Positions 45,901-55,896 of a stretch of DNA of 64,000 bases are shown here, piece after piece (position 1 is the first letter of the stretch; every line of letters starts with the position of its first letter). This DNA comes from Marsupella aquatica (taxonomy: Eukaryota > Marchantiophyta). Location: contig OZ316893.1 in NCBI GenBank assembly GCA_973895155.1, positions 24,676,001 through 24,740,000 on the forward strand. Reading direction: 5' to 3'. Position numbers and translations under genes: made by a program. Below the pieces are notes generated by a model that was not told where the DNA came from, did not search any database, and saw only the letters and a program-made list of their open reading frames with translations.

Positions 45901-47817
45901 CGCAGAATTCAATAGATGCAGAAGAGTGGCTGGTGAAGTTTTTTTGTCAAATCTGTTGAAGCCAAATCATACCAGGGAGAGTGAAATCTTGCCAATAGCT
46001 CTGGTGATGCGCCTTGATGACATTTATTGCCAGAAGTTTGGCGGAGGGACACATTCTCGGAGCCAACCGTGGGTCATGTTCTTTAGTGACAATCTAATGA
46101 AAACAGTTGATCCACCAGCAATAGAAGAATCATCTCCAACGTGCTCACTTGCCATTGTTGACTTCAGTCGAGATCACCAGAAGCTGTGGACGGAAGCAGA
46201 AGTTTTGGTCTTTCTGCAATACATTGTGGAGCTACCACAAAATCTTACAATCGTTGTAGCCATAACTGTTCATCCGGGGCCTCTTGCAATGAATGTCCTA
46301 AGCTCACTTCGAAAATTGGGACAAGAGAAATCTCTCACGATTCACATTGTGTATGGGAGTTATTCTCGAGAGGATCAACCGCACCCGCTTGATTCATGTT
46401 GGGGAGGCGGAATTGAAGAAGTTATATTCGCATGAATTTCTCGAGATGAAAATGTCAATTGGAATGATGTTTCAAACCCAATCACCCAAAGCCAAAATTC
46501 TTTTTTGGTTCAAAAGATACTAATTTTGAGGTCACCAAGATTGACACTGGGAAGGCAAAGGTTGACACAGACGACGTGTCAAAACCCGAAGATCTAAAAA
46601 TAATGCTGACCCCAGAAGAGGCGACCAAGGTTTTGCACATGGCCCCTCGATTTGAGATAGTTGGTGCTCGTGGTGGTTGGGTGAATCCACATGCCAAACC
46701 CACACGGATGATACAGAGGATTATTGAATCCTTGTCAGAAGCTGGAGACTTGATTCTTGATTTTTTCTCGGGTGGTCAAGTGATGAAGACAGCATTCTTG
46801 GTGCAACGCGAATGCTTTGTTTATTGTGACTCTCAAGATGAGAGACACTTTGTGGAAGCGTATGCTTCATTCCTTTGCGAGAGGGTCCCCTCAATCAAGG
46901 AAAATTGGGATCCTCGTGGTGGGAGTTCTAGGCATTGGAAACCCACTATTGCGGATGTTTCTGTCGAACATGAATCAGCTGATAATTCCGAAGAAGTGGG
47001 CGCTAAGTCAGTCAAAGATGATGGGGAATCAGAGGTGGCGTATGCAAAGAATTTGGATGACCGTGTAGGTCAAAGTGAAAGCATAGAACCCTACGATGTT
47101 GATGATAACGTTGGTCTTGCACCACGCCCTTCATCAGGTGCAGATGATGTCCCTTTGGAACCCTATGAAGTTGAGGTTGATGACAACTTGGACAAGGATG
47201 GTCTCAATCCAAATATGGTGCAACGAGAAACGGACGGAATTGGTGATCCGATTGACATTGATACATTTGAAAATTGTTCGTCAACCAATTTGGTCGCGGA
47301 CGGTGGAGACAGACAGGTCAATTCGAATGAAGCTGACACCCAAAATTTGATTCCCGGGACGGCTGTCGAAGTACGTGAGATTCCCATGACCCCAGAAGCC
47401 CGTGCATCAGCGACTGTTGACAACCAGGCGGGTGCTTCAATTTGTCCTGACACACTCTTTTCAGCTTCTGATGACAAATTGGTTTTTGTTCGTTCACACT
47501 CGGGAAGTCCAGTTATCCTTCCTCTCTCAAAGAAAAAAGGGAATAGAGTTGGATCAACCGGATGGAGGTCACTTGAACGTGATGCACGATGTTATGTGTG
47601 GAAAAGTGGGCCAAATAGAGGCCAAGAAGTTTCATTGGATGCTGCTCCATCGATTCTTAACAGGAAGGAGTATAAGAGAGGAGAATTGAGATTGATAACT
47701 CCTATTTGGACGTCACCTTATTGGGTAGAACAAAGTACTTCAGATGTCAATTTTGAAATCCAAGAGGAGCTAGGTGTTGACATTATTGATGAATACGGAT
47801 CTCTTTTTTCAGACTGA
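42983..47817 (+). pseudogene. E2 accessory gene: ParB-like segment plus permuted amino-methyltransferase-like domain
   Basis: Exons 42983-43112, 43607-45203 and 45443-47817 join in phase through GT-AG introns. Features in order are a unique N-terminal domain, a Lys-rich linker (44346-44500), and a segment with FLAVSGQHSARAARWI (about 44895) resembling the G-H-R region of ParB-type nucleases. A second domain then has AIVDFSRDHQKLW (about 46155) where amino-methyltransferases have their DPPY motif. KPTRMIQRIIES and LILDFFSGGQ (about 46695-46785) match their motif X to motif I. DPPY is replaced, so DNA methylation is doubtful. TAG at 44265 and 45860, TGA at 46433, and frameshifts near 44000 and 46500 break it. 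ParB-methyltransferase fusions are known in bacteria and phages. The match is by eye only. Confidence 0.55.
43147..43520. repeat. Second cluster of the E2 palindrome inside an intron
   Basis: About eleven copies of TTGGATTCGGACCATCCGAA-type arms are packed at about 33-36 bp within the first intron of the accessory gene. Arms of the same palindrome recur far apart in the next intron (45260-45275 and 45346-45362). Confidence 0.9.
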
Positions 47818-47978
47818 GATCAAACCGTCTGACTTTCCATTTTTTCATACCAATCTAAAATACTTCTCGGTCTCACAGAATGCGGTCAGCAATTAGAGCC
47901 TCGATATCCACCTACGCTCTTTGGGGCTTCTAAAAATGGTATGTAGGTTTTCTTTGTTGTTAGTCATTGTCTTGTATT

Positions 47979-48005
47979 TTGGACTGAGACAATCTCAGTC
48001 CAAAG
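47979..48005. repeat. Variant E2 palindrome before the FCP1-like exon
   Basis: TTTGGACTGAGA-CAA-TCTCAGTCCAAA is a perfect inverted repeat with 12-bp arms in the non-coding stretch between two coding segments. It has the same outer TTGGA/TCCAA ends as the main palindrome but a different core. Confidence 0.85.
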
Positions 48006-48051
48006 TTCAAATTTGGTTTTCTTTCTAAGAGTTGTATTTGTTGCACTTGTA

Positions 48052-48881
48052 GAATCGAGACCTTGTCCCATCAAGCGGAAGTTGCTGATTTTGGATCTTA
48101 ACAAAATACTTTGGGATTCACTTGAATTCCAAAGCAAGGGCAAATCCAGAAACATTGTGACCCCAAATGGAGTGCATTGGGATAGATCAAATGGAACTAG
48201 TCGCATGTATACAGAGAGGCCAGGGTTCCATGAGTTTCTAAAGTTGGTTTTTGACCGGTTTGACATTGCAATTTGGACATGTGCTGGGATGCCGCGGACA
48301 GTGAAAATGTTGAACATGATGTTCACTGTTGAGAAGCGGTTGAAACTGAAGTTTGTATTCACACAGGTGGAAGCCTTTGACACAGGCATTCAAAGGCGTG
48401 ACATTACAAATGGAAAGGCACATGTGCTATTGAAGGATTTTCGGGTGGTATGGAGTGCATTTGGAAATCTATATGATGAAACCAACACACTCCTTGTGGA
48501 TGACTCCCCCTTGAAGGCATTTGCCAACCCAGACATGACCGGACTATTTCCAGTGCCCTACACGCATGTCAATCGTGGAGACAATTTTCTTCTAACAATT
48601 CTTTGGCCATGTCTTGAGAAACTGTCACATGCAAGTGACATTCGTTGTTATCTTCTCCTAAACTCTCCAAAGTGGTCTCTATTGCACATTAAGAGAGACA
48701 AGGCAAAAAATGAGATTACTTATGATCAACTTAGTAAGAGATGTGCAACAAAAATTTGGAAGTCACAGTATAGGCATAGTATGCTGGACCTCAATAGCAA
48801 TGAGATTCCTTGGGCTATGAAGCACCGTTGTCTGGGGGGAAAATGTGGTTCTTGAGGAAGCACCGGGCCTATGGCTGCTAG
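48052..48881 (+). pseudogene. FCP1/NIF-like phosphatase-domain protein in E2
   Basis: After a TTGTAG acceptor, the frame reads KRKLLILDLNKILWDS, where FCP1-type phosphatases have a DLDxT signature. The first Asp is kept, but the second is Asn and the Thr is lost. RPGFHEFLKLVFDRFDIAIW and NTLLVDDSPLKAFANPDMTG follow, as in plant FCP1-like proteins. FCP1 relatives remove phosphate from the RNA polymerase II tail. This one is probably not catalytic. A TGA at 48853 precedes the lone LTR. The frame may be a continuation of the accessory gene or a separate gene. Confidence 0.7.
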
Positions 48882-48895
48882 TGTCAAGAGAGAAC

Positions 48896-49105
48896 TTAAG
48901 TTAAGATCATGATTACTATTCTAGACTGGGTAGCAGACACAACAAGGAACGGTTCCGTGGATGAAAGCACAACATCATAACCCTTTTCTCCATACCTACG
49001 GACTATTGCCTCCTTGGCAGCTACCTTGGGTCGAGTTACAAAACGAATATCTCCCAACGAGAAAGAAACGGGAGGCTCATCGGAGGGAGGTTTGTTGAGA
49101 TCCAT
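48896..49105 (-). CDS. LTR ORF2 homologue in the lone LTR
   Basis: A 69-residue frame whose ATG lies one base after the ORF1 stop. It keeps MDLN, PVSFSLGDIR, VRRYGE and EPFL, with most codon changes in shared blocks synonymous. Unknown function. Confidence 0.6.
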   Translation of the reverse strand: MDLNKPPSDEPPVSFSLGDIRFVTRPKVAAKEAIVRRYGEKGYDVVLSSTEPFLVVSATQSRIVIMILT

Positions 49106-49106
49106 C

Positions 49107-49340
49107 TCAATACAAGATAAAAATTGTGCAAGCCCAATCCTGCCCGTAAACTACATAAGGGTATACAATTGGCTCTATTGAATTTAATACCGCAGTTGCA
49201 AATGCTTCTCCAAAGTGAAAAGTCATATGCTGGCGCATTATCTCTTTTTGGAGTACATGAATTCTAATAAGGAAAGGATTAGGGAGAGGAAGAATAGGTA
49301 CTGGTCTGGGCATTATCGTACTATCAAATATTTCATCCAA
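49107..49340 (-). CDS. LTR ORF1 homologue in the lone LTR
   Basis: A 77-residue frame. Its last 62 residues align with gypsy-2 LTR ORF1, keeping LPL-N-F-IR-H, MRQH, HFG, FATAV, EPI-YP and W-C-IF-LY. Its own N-terminus differs. The frame has stayed open in a lone LTR that cannot by itself transpose. Confidence 0.6.
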   Translation of the reverse strand: MDEIFDSTIMPRPVPILPLPNPFLIRIHVLQKEIMRQHMTFHFGEAFATAVLNSIEPIVYPYVVYGQDWACTIFILY

Positions 49341-49794
49341 CTAATTTTTATTCTAATGACAGGAGATAGAATCATTCAACAAAAAGATCATCCATTTCAA
49401 ACAAATATCATGCATTGAGTTAACTCTAAGTATATACATGCAGATGTTTATCTTAATAGGTTGATCTTCTTTTGAATGAAAATACTATCTGAAGGTCCAA
49501 CTCATACAAAATACCTCTGGCCGAGCCGAAGCTCTAAGCAAGAGTGCATGAGTGGGTCTACTTCATAAGGGTTATATTCATAGAAGAGATCATCAAGTCC
49601 AATGGATTTTTAAGACTTCACAACTTAGTTGATGAAAAATGGGGAGTCTGGGGAGAGAGCCCCTCTCCTCTTTATTTATAGTGCTCACACCTCAAGCACA
49701 CGGATCAAGCATGGCACACGGATGGAAGCCATGTGTCACACATCCAAGGCAAGTAAGTGTGCTAGTACTGTAGTTACGTGAGTGGAGCAACTGT

Positions 49795-50080
49795 AGACAG
49801 TACACTGTAGTATGCACACTGTAGATCGTACACTATAGCATGCATACTGTAGATCGTACACTGTAACATGCACACTGTAGATCATACACTGTAGCATGCA
49901 CACTGTAGATTGTACACTGTAGCATGCACACTGTAGATCGTATACTGTAGCATGCACACTGTAGGTCTTGCACTATAGCATGCACACTATAGATCGAACA
50001 ATATAGCATGCATACTGTAGACCGTGTACTGTAGCATGCACACTGTAGGTTGTGCACTGTAGCATGCACACTATATACTG
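49795..50080 (-). repeat. 28-bp tandem array in U3 of the lone LTR
   Basis: About ten units of CATGCACACTGTAGATCGTA with a 28-bp period and scattered substitutions. It occupies the same place relative to the TATA box as the unrelated ~20-bp array in gypsy-2 LTRs. Confidence 0.85.
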
Positions 50081-50162
50081 CATATGCGAGAATTTAAACT
50101 ACTATCCTATACTACTAAGCTATACTTAGGAGGAACTTACTAAACAAAGAATCCCCACGACA

Positions 50163-50427
50163 CCGTATATGTAGCTTACGTCCTGAGGTGGAACTTGACG
50201 ATGCACTTGTCACCTCACTTGCTAGATCATTTGTAGGACGGGAATATTCAGGTCTGTATAGAGAAAATCCCAGACACTTTTTGCGGGAGATTATAGCAGT
50301 TAGGAACAACACCACCAAATTTCATCTCCCTGAAGATAAAGGGAGTTGCAACCATGATATTAGGGTAGATAGTAAAGGAGACAAGGGCACGTGCTCAAAT
50401 AAATATTGTAAGGAGCACTTTGTTTAG
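50163..50427 (+). pseudogene. C-terminal fragment of the E2 FCP1-like gene, right of the lone LTR
   Basis: The frame starting RICSLRPEVELDDALVTSL resumes on the plus strand right after the LTR and ends at 50427. It is charged, with a Cys-rich tail (CSNKYCKEHFV), and resembles no gypsy protein. Its position and strand make it the likely 3' end of the gene at 48052, but the exact join is not provable because the LTR lacks a clear duplication. Confidence 0.5.
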
Positions 50428-50679
50428 AGATCTGACTCATGTTAAGCCCATTAGACAGTAAAAATGGGTGCCAGCCCTGGATATTCATTGTAAGTTTGGA
50501 CACAATTGTATATAATTATTTCACACATTATCAATCAATGGTCCTTGCCTAGGCTTCTTTGTGCGTAAATGTTTTTACAAGTATGATCTCTATCCCATGG
50601 TTCTTTGTGAACTAATAAGTAATATAATACTATTATAATTAATATAATATAATATATTAATATAATACTAATAAGATTT

Positions 50680-50775
50680 GGCCTATAAAGTGTACATTTA
50701 GGTATCAAAAAGTGTACATTTGGGCTTCTTAAAGTGTACATTTGGGGACATAAAAGTGTACATTTCAGGACTGAT
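50680..50775 (+). repeat. E2 right subterminal array of AAGTGTACATTTGG motifs
   Basis: Four copies of AAGTGTACATTT lie just inside the right TIR, in the same orientation as those at the left end. They are direct rather than inverted between the two ends. The stretch 50428-50679 is AT-rich and empty. Confidence 0.88.
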
Positions 50776-50816
50776 TTGTGAACAAAAGAAAATACACTTT
50801 TAATGAATAGGCTGAT

Positions 50817-51625
50817 ACTAACTCCCTTCACAAGGTACCTCATCATTTGCCAAAAGTGGTGCCTAGCGACAAGACTTCAGTTTCCACCACCATTGCCATT
50901 GTTGACAACAGGAATTCAGCGGTTAAGTTGGAGGGTCACACTCCTCAGGTGGTCATGTTGGACACAAGCGCTCAACCAGTGATATTGGGCATTTAGTTTG
51001 CCAAGAAGATGGGACTGCTGACTGATCATTTACAACAATCCAGGTGGCACATTTGGACTATTAGTGGCACTGTGGAGGATGTGCTGGGTGAGAGTTCTAC
51101 TTTACTCACTCTCACTTTTAATGGAGGTACAGATCAGAAATTGCATTTCCCAGTCAGATATTTGGTTACCAATGCCACTACGTATGATGTGCTCATTGGC
51201 CAGGAGGCTTTGTTCCCACCAGGTTTTACCATTGACAATTGGCATGAGCATGCATACTACAGAGTTGATTGGCATACGGATGGCTCACACTTGGGCTACA
51301 TTCCACTTGATTTGCATGGTGCCCATACACCTATGGCTCACCACTGTGTGTTGCAAGCAGTGCACACAGCTACCTATGTCAACCACCCATTGCAGGATTG
51401 GATTGAGGAGGATGATGATGAGTTGGCTACTGCACATGCTGTTGCACGTATAGCAGCACTTTCCAGCAACGTGGATCATCAACCAGAGGTGGTACAACGG
51501 CTCCAAGCAGCCCATGGACCTTTGGTGGCTGCATTGCGCAAATTTGAGGATCTTGGGCAGCACAATGGCCAACCAATAGCCCCAATCTTGAGCGCAGCAA
51601 TTCCATGGACTCCTGCTCCGGATGG
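50817..51625 (+). pseudogene. pr: Gypsy-1 aspartic protease and linker
   Basis: Continuation of the Gag frame after E2 removal. The active site reads VVMLDTSAQPVILG (about 50950), with Asp-Thr-Ser in place of the common Asp-Thr/Ser-Gly. A TAG at 50994 follows within the domain. The rest (51009-51625) is a retropepsin C-terminal half and a linker to the methyltransferase. Confidence 0.8.
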
Positions 51626-52569
51626 CCTTACATTGCTTGAGCTTTTTGGTGGCATTTCTACAGGCCTGGAAGCTCTCCTACAGTCTGGCATGGTGGTGAA
51701 GCAGTACATCTATGTGCATATTGATCCAGGTGCAAAGCAAGTGGCTGAATCCCGTCTGCTGGAATTTTCAGAGCAATTTCCTTAGCAGTTTCCACACAAT
51801 GCATGGAAGTCTGCATTTTCTTTCTTTCCTCCAGATATCCAGCTTGTCCAGCACCGGCACTTAACCCTTTTTGGCTCCCTTGATTTGATCATAGCTGGTT
51901 GGGAATGCCAAGGGTTTTCAGTTGTTGGTCACGGTGCTGGACTGCATGATTCTCGTTCTGGCCTTTTCACAGCATTGGTTCAGATTCTCACCTGGGCTCA
52001 ATCCCTTTATCCTGCTGTTGATTATATCATTGAGAATACTCCATCTCAGTTTGACCAGCGCCCATAGGTCAAAGAGGATTTCAGTGTGGTCCAGCACTAC
52101 TTGGGACCACCCCTTCTCATTGATGCAGTGCACTGTGGTTCTTATGCACATCGTCTTCGTAACTTTTGGACTAACCTTGCACCACCTTCCTTGTTGGAGT
52201 TAGCTCTTCATCACACATCCAGGGACACTAACCTCATAGTGGACCAGATTTTGGATCCTGACAGTTCTTGCCAACCGGTTACACGGCAAGAGCCAGCACC
52301 TTGGTATCCAGCTAATACCATTGGACAACCCCGTGCTGCTTGGCCTACATTTGTGTCCTTTCCAGGTGTACATGCTTTTCAGGGTGATGGTCCTGGCCTG
52401 GTTTATCGACATTCTACCGGTACATGGGATGAACCTAGTCCTGAGGAGAGAGAACGGGCTATGGGCTTCCAACCCGGTACTACAGGTCACACCAAAATCA
52501 CCAGGCTAGCCAGGAATGCTTTACTTGGCAGGGTAATGGATCTTAATGCTCTCACTTGGCTTCTGGTCA
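51626..52569 (+). pseudogene. Cytosine-5 DNA methyltransferase domain in gypsy-1 pol
   Basis: C5-methyltransferase motifs appear in order: motif I LTLLELFGGISTGLEALLQ (51626, methyl-donor binding), motif IV GWECQGFS (about 51899, catalytic Cys kept but the usual Pro is Glu), and DSRSGLFTAL. Motif VI YIIENTPS (about 52025), motif VIII-like HRLRNFWTNL (about 52148), motif IX PEERERAMGF (about 52445) and motif X RNALLGRVMDLN (about 52512) follow. TAG codons at 51783 and 52065 interrupt one continuous frame. The domain lies between protease and RT in the same polyprotein. Ty3 elements with such domains have been reported in Klebsormidium and dinoflagellates. A role in methylating element DNA is inference. 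Confidence 0.85.
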
Positions 52570-54475
52570 CTTGCATCCTTTTTCAGATGTACATTCATCC
52601 AGCATCAAGAGTTCCAGCCCTACCACTCCATGGTGCTGCTACATGGCATCCAGACCAGGTGCACTTACCTCTGTCCAACACTCACCACTTCAGTCCAAGT
52701 GTTGGGGGGGAGGAGGTCCCTTGTAATGTGGTTGACATTATTTCTGAGTTTCATGGTGTGGATCAGACCAGAGCAACAGATACAGCAGGCCTTGGAGAGG
52801 CCTCATCACCTTATCAGCAGCATGCTAGCAGCTTGGACAGTGGAGAGTCTGGCACTTCTGGCTCTTCAAGCACGAGTACATCAGGTCCTATTCCTAGTGT
52901 TGCCAACTACACATTCATCATGGGCAACCACTTGAGTAAAAGACAGAAGGACCAGCTGCTGAATTTGCTCCTCAAGCATGAGAATGTGTTTGCTTTCTCT
53001 ATGAAGGACTTGGGTAAGTGCAAGACTATGCAGTTCTCCATTGAGTTGGCTGATGAAACACCTATCTTCAGGCGGAGACACCGTTTGAGTAAGCATGAGT
53101 GGCAGCTGGTGGATAAGAGATGCCAAGAGCTCTATGAAGCTGGTCTTATTCAGCCCTCTACATCAGATTTTGCAGCAGCTATAGTGATGCCAACAAAGAA
53201 GGATTCCAGTGGATTGTGGACAGAGAAGCGCATGTGTGGGGACTACAGGCCATTGAACCTGGTCACACCCCAGGACAGGTACCCCATGCCACGGCCAGAG
53301 GAGCTATTTGACAGCATTGGAGACTCAAACATCTTCACTCTTGTGGATCTAAGGCAAGGCTTTAACCAGATGTTGCTGCTTGCAAAGGACCGCAAGAAAA
53401 TAGCTTTCCATGGTAGTAACCAACTATGGGAGTGGTTGGTGATGCCATTTGGCTTGAAGAATGCGCCCATATTCTTTCAAAGAGTCATGGACCAGGTTCT
53501 TCAAGGTGCTGAGTTCTGAAATGCTACATTGATGATGTGTTGGTCCACAGCAAAGGATTTGACCAGCATCTACTTGACCTGGAGGAGCTATTCATGAGGC
53601 TTAAGAAGGTGAACCTAAAGATACACCCCAAGAAGTGTGAATTTGCTGTCAGATCAGTAGTATACCTTGGGCATTGCATTCTTCCAAATGGAACCATGGC
53701 TCACTGGGCCAAGGTGGTATCCATCTTGGAAATGCCCACTCCGACTGATGTTCACACTCTTAGGAGCTTTATTGGGTTGTGCAATTACTACCGGATCTAC
53801 ATCAAAGATTTTAGTACCATTGCACATCCATTGTACTCTTTGTTGAAAAAGAATGTGACTTGGACATGGAGTACAGATGCTGAGGCAGCATTTGCAACTT
53901 TGAAGGAGAAGCTCTCAGAATACCCGGTGCTGAGAAGACCTGATTTCAGCAAGGTCTTTGTGCTACACACAGATTGGAGTGCCCTTGGGATTGGTGCCAT
54001 TCTGGGCCAGCATGATGAGGAAGGTAAAGAGTACGTCATTGCCTATGCATCCAGGAGCAACAATCAGGCAGAGAGTCATTATTCTTCTTATGAGGGTGAA
54101 TGCCTTGCTGTTGTGTGGGCTGTCATACATTACAGGCCCTACCTCTATGGGACTAGGTTTACTCTCTACACCGACCACCAGCCCTTGAAGTGGTTGATGA
54201 CTAACGACAAGCTTACTGGCAAGCTTGCTCGTTGGGCACTCATCCTCCAGGAGTATGACTTTGAGGTAATTCATAGGCCTGGTTTGACACATCAGAATTC
54301 TGACACTATGTCCCACAGCCCTTTGATTACCTCTGATGATTCCTCAGATGCACGGCAAGATTTTGACCAGGTTTCCATCCTGCCTACATTCATGCATCGA
54401 CCTATCTTGCTTTGCTGCCATGCTATGTTGTTGACCAACCTGTGGTGGACATATGGGAGGACAGCGACACTCTGA
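52570..54475 (+). pseudogene. rt-rnh: Gypsy-1 reverse transcriptase and RNase H
   Basis: RT motifs: RRRHRLSKHEWQLVDKRC, CGDYRPLNLVTPQDRYP, FTLVDLRQGFNQMLL, MPFGLKNAPIFFQRVMD and the catalytic YIDDVLVHSK (about 53522). One base is lost just before the catalytic motif, so the frame changes near 53517. RNase H follows with VLHTDWSALGIGAILGQ, ESHYSSYEGECLAVVWA and TDHQPLKWL. The frame changes again before the integrase (near 54400). Confidence 0.92.
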
Positions 54476-55896
54476 GATTTCTGCAGCATGGGGAGTACCC
54501 CACACATGTTACTACTGCCCAGAGAGACCGAATTCAGCAAAGGTCCAAGCGCTACTTGTGGAAGGGAGATCATCTCGTGCGCTCCTTGCCAGACAAGGAA
54601 GTGGTGGTTCCACCCATTCATGAGAGGGTTGGCCTTATTCGTAAGGTACATTCTGAGCTTGGTCATTTTGGCGTTAAGAGGACTTACAGCCTCTTGGTCC
54701 CTCATTATCATTGGAGAGGCATGCATGGCCAGGTTCGAGATGTTATTGCCCGGTGTGAGCAGTGTGATAGGGTAAGGACTTCTTTCACGTCTCGGCAACC
54801 CACACTTCACCCACTCCCTATTCAGGGCATGTTTTATTGTTGGTCATGTGATTTGGCTAGAGAATTACCCCTCACATCTCGGGGTAATCTCTACATCATG
54901 ATCATGATAGAGCATTTCTCCAAGTGGATAGAACTTGTGGCATTGCCAGATAAGACCTCCCGTAGCACCAGCCAGGCATTCCTACAACAAGTTCTCAGCC
55001 GCTTTGGAGCTTGTGCAGAATGTCTCACTGACCAGGGCTCAGAGTTTAGAGGAGAGTTCCAGGAGCTGCTTGATCAGGCCCTCATTGATCATCGCCGGAC
55101 ATCACGAGATCACCCACAGGCAGATGGCTTGGCAGAGCGCATGGTTCAGACATGCAAGAAGGGCCTCCGGAATATCTGCCTCACCAAAAACAAGGAGGAT
55201 TGGGACCTGGCCTTACCCTACATTGCCATGGGGTATAGGATGTCCAGACATGCATCATTGTCTAACTTTTCTCCCTACTTCTTGTTGTTTGGTCGTCACC
55301 CAGTTCCACCTTCTGCTATTGCTGCTCACATGCTTCAGGTGGTGGACTTGGATTCAGCTGTGACTTGGTCTGATGTGATCTCTGAGAGGGCTGCCCTATT
55401 TAGGAGGGTTATGCCCATGGCCATGGAGAATTTGGCCATTGCACAGCACAGGGACACACTGCGTTATGCACACACACGAGGGGGCACTTTTCAGCCCAAG
55501 GTCAGGAAGTTTGATGTGGGAGATTTTGTGTACTTACAGCGGCAAGCTAACGACACCCTGGACACCTCTACCAGTCATACTATTCTCAGGGTTAAAGCTA
55601 TTCGACCGTCTGGAGTGCTAGAGTTACAAGGGGCAGATGGGCGCACAATTGCTGACAATGCCAAGAATTGCGCCCCTTGTCATCTGCCTAACCTAGATCC
55701 CACCATTGTGACTTCTACTTGGATTCCACCTGTGGACTACCCTTGCAAGGTGTGTTTGCGAATTGATGATGCTGACCAGATGCTGCTGTGTGACAATTGC
55801 AATGGAGGATACCATCTTTTCTGCCTTCGGCCTGAACTTACCCAGGTGCCAGAAGGGTTATGGTTTTGCCCTTCTTGTGCTCCACGTGCTACCTGA
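54412..55896 (+). CDS. int: Gypsy-1 integrase with C-terminal PHD finger
   Basis: Zinc-binding HHCC (HSELGHFG...CEQCDRV, about 54650-54770) is followed by the DDE core: Asp in CDLARELPL (about 54847), Asp in LTDQGSEFRGEF (about 55027) and Glu in DGLAERMVQTCKKG (about 55125). A C-terminal region with DVGDFVYLQRQAN and a terminal PHD finger (55741-55893) follow. The finger shows the C4HC3 pattern CKVC, LLCDNC, GGYH, LFC, WFCPSC. PHD fingers read histone H3 tails. In place of a chromodomain it may steer integration to certain chromatin. This section is open and uninterrupted. Confidence 0.93.
   Translation: MLPCYVVDQPVVDIWEDSDTLRFLQHGEYPTHVTTAQRDRIQQRSKRYLWKGDHLVRSLPDKEVVVPPIHERVGLIRKVHSELGHFGVKRTYSLLVPHYHWRGMHGQVRDVIARCEQCDRVRTSFTSRQPTLHPLPIQGMFYCWSCDLARELPLTSRGNLYIMIMIEHFSKWIELVALPDKTSRSTSQAFLQQVLSRFGACAECLTDQGSEFRGEFQELLDQALIDHRRTSRDHPQADGLAERMVQTCKKGLRNICLTKNKEDWDLALPYIAMGYRMSRHASLSNFSPYFLLFGRHPVPPSAIAAHMLQVVDLDSAVTWSDVISERAALFRRVMPMAMENLAIAQHRDTLRYAHTRGGTFQPKVRKFDVGDFVYLQRQANDTLDTSTSHTILRVKAIRPSGVLELQGADGRTIADNAKNCAPCHLPNLDPTIVTSTWIPPVDYPCKVCLRIDDADQMLLCDNCNGGYHLFCLRPELTQVPEGLWFCPSCAPRAT

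Larger units (their letters stand above)
48882..50162 (-). mobile_element. Lone diverged LTR related to gypsy-2, reverse orientation
   Basis: Read on the minus strand it begins TGTCGTGGGGATTC, like the gypsy-2 LTR start, and ends TCTTGACA. It has a tandem array in U3 (49795-50075), a TATA box (49680-49671) and two ORFs matching LTR ORF1 and ORF2. The nucleotide sequence is otherwise diverged. No matching 4-bp duplication was found at its ends, so it may be a solo LTR with a mutated flank. It interrupts the FCP1-like gene. Confidence 0.8.
22497..50816. mobile_element. Element E2: TIR transposon with DUF7869-like transposase and accessory genes
   Basis: The left end ATCAGCCTATTCATTAAAAG is matched in inverted form at the right end, giving a TIR of about 26 bp. 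The 4-bp duplication ACTA flanks it (22493-22496, 50817-50820). It carries a leftward transposase gene (split by CACTA-2), a long palindrome array, a rightward ParB/methyltransferase-like gene and an FCP1-like gene. Its own sequence is about 13.4 kb once CACTA-2 and the lone LTR are removed. The superfamily is not one I can name. Confidence 0.9.

Noticed and set aside
49740-50080. CRISPR-like array from the 28-bp repeats
   Set aside because: Units are head to tail with no unique spacers, lie in an LTR U3, and the genome is eukaryotic.
48882-50162. Clean solo LTR with TSD
   Set aside because: The flanks read CTAG on the left and CCGT on the right, so no 4-bp duplication is visible. Kept as a lone LTR only.
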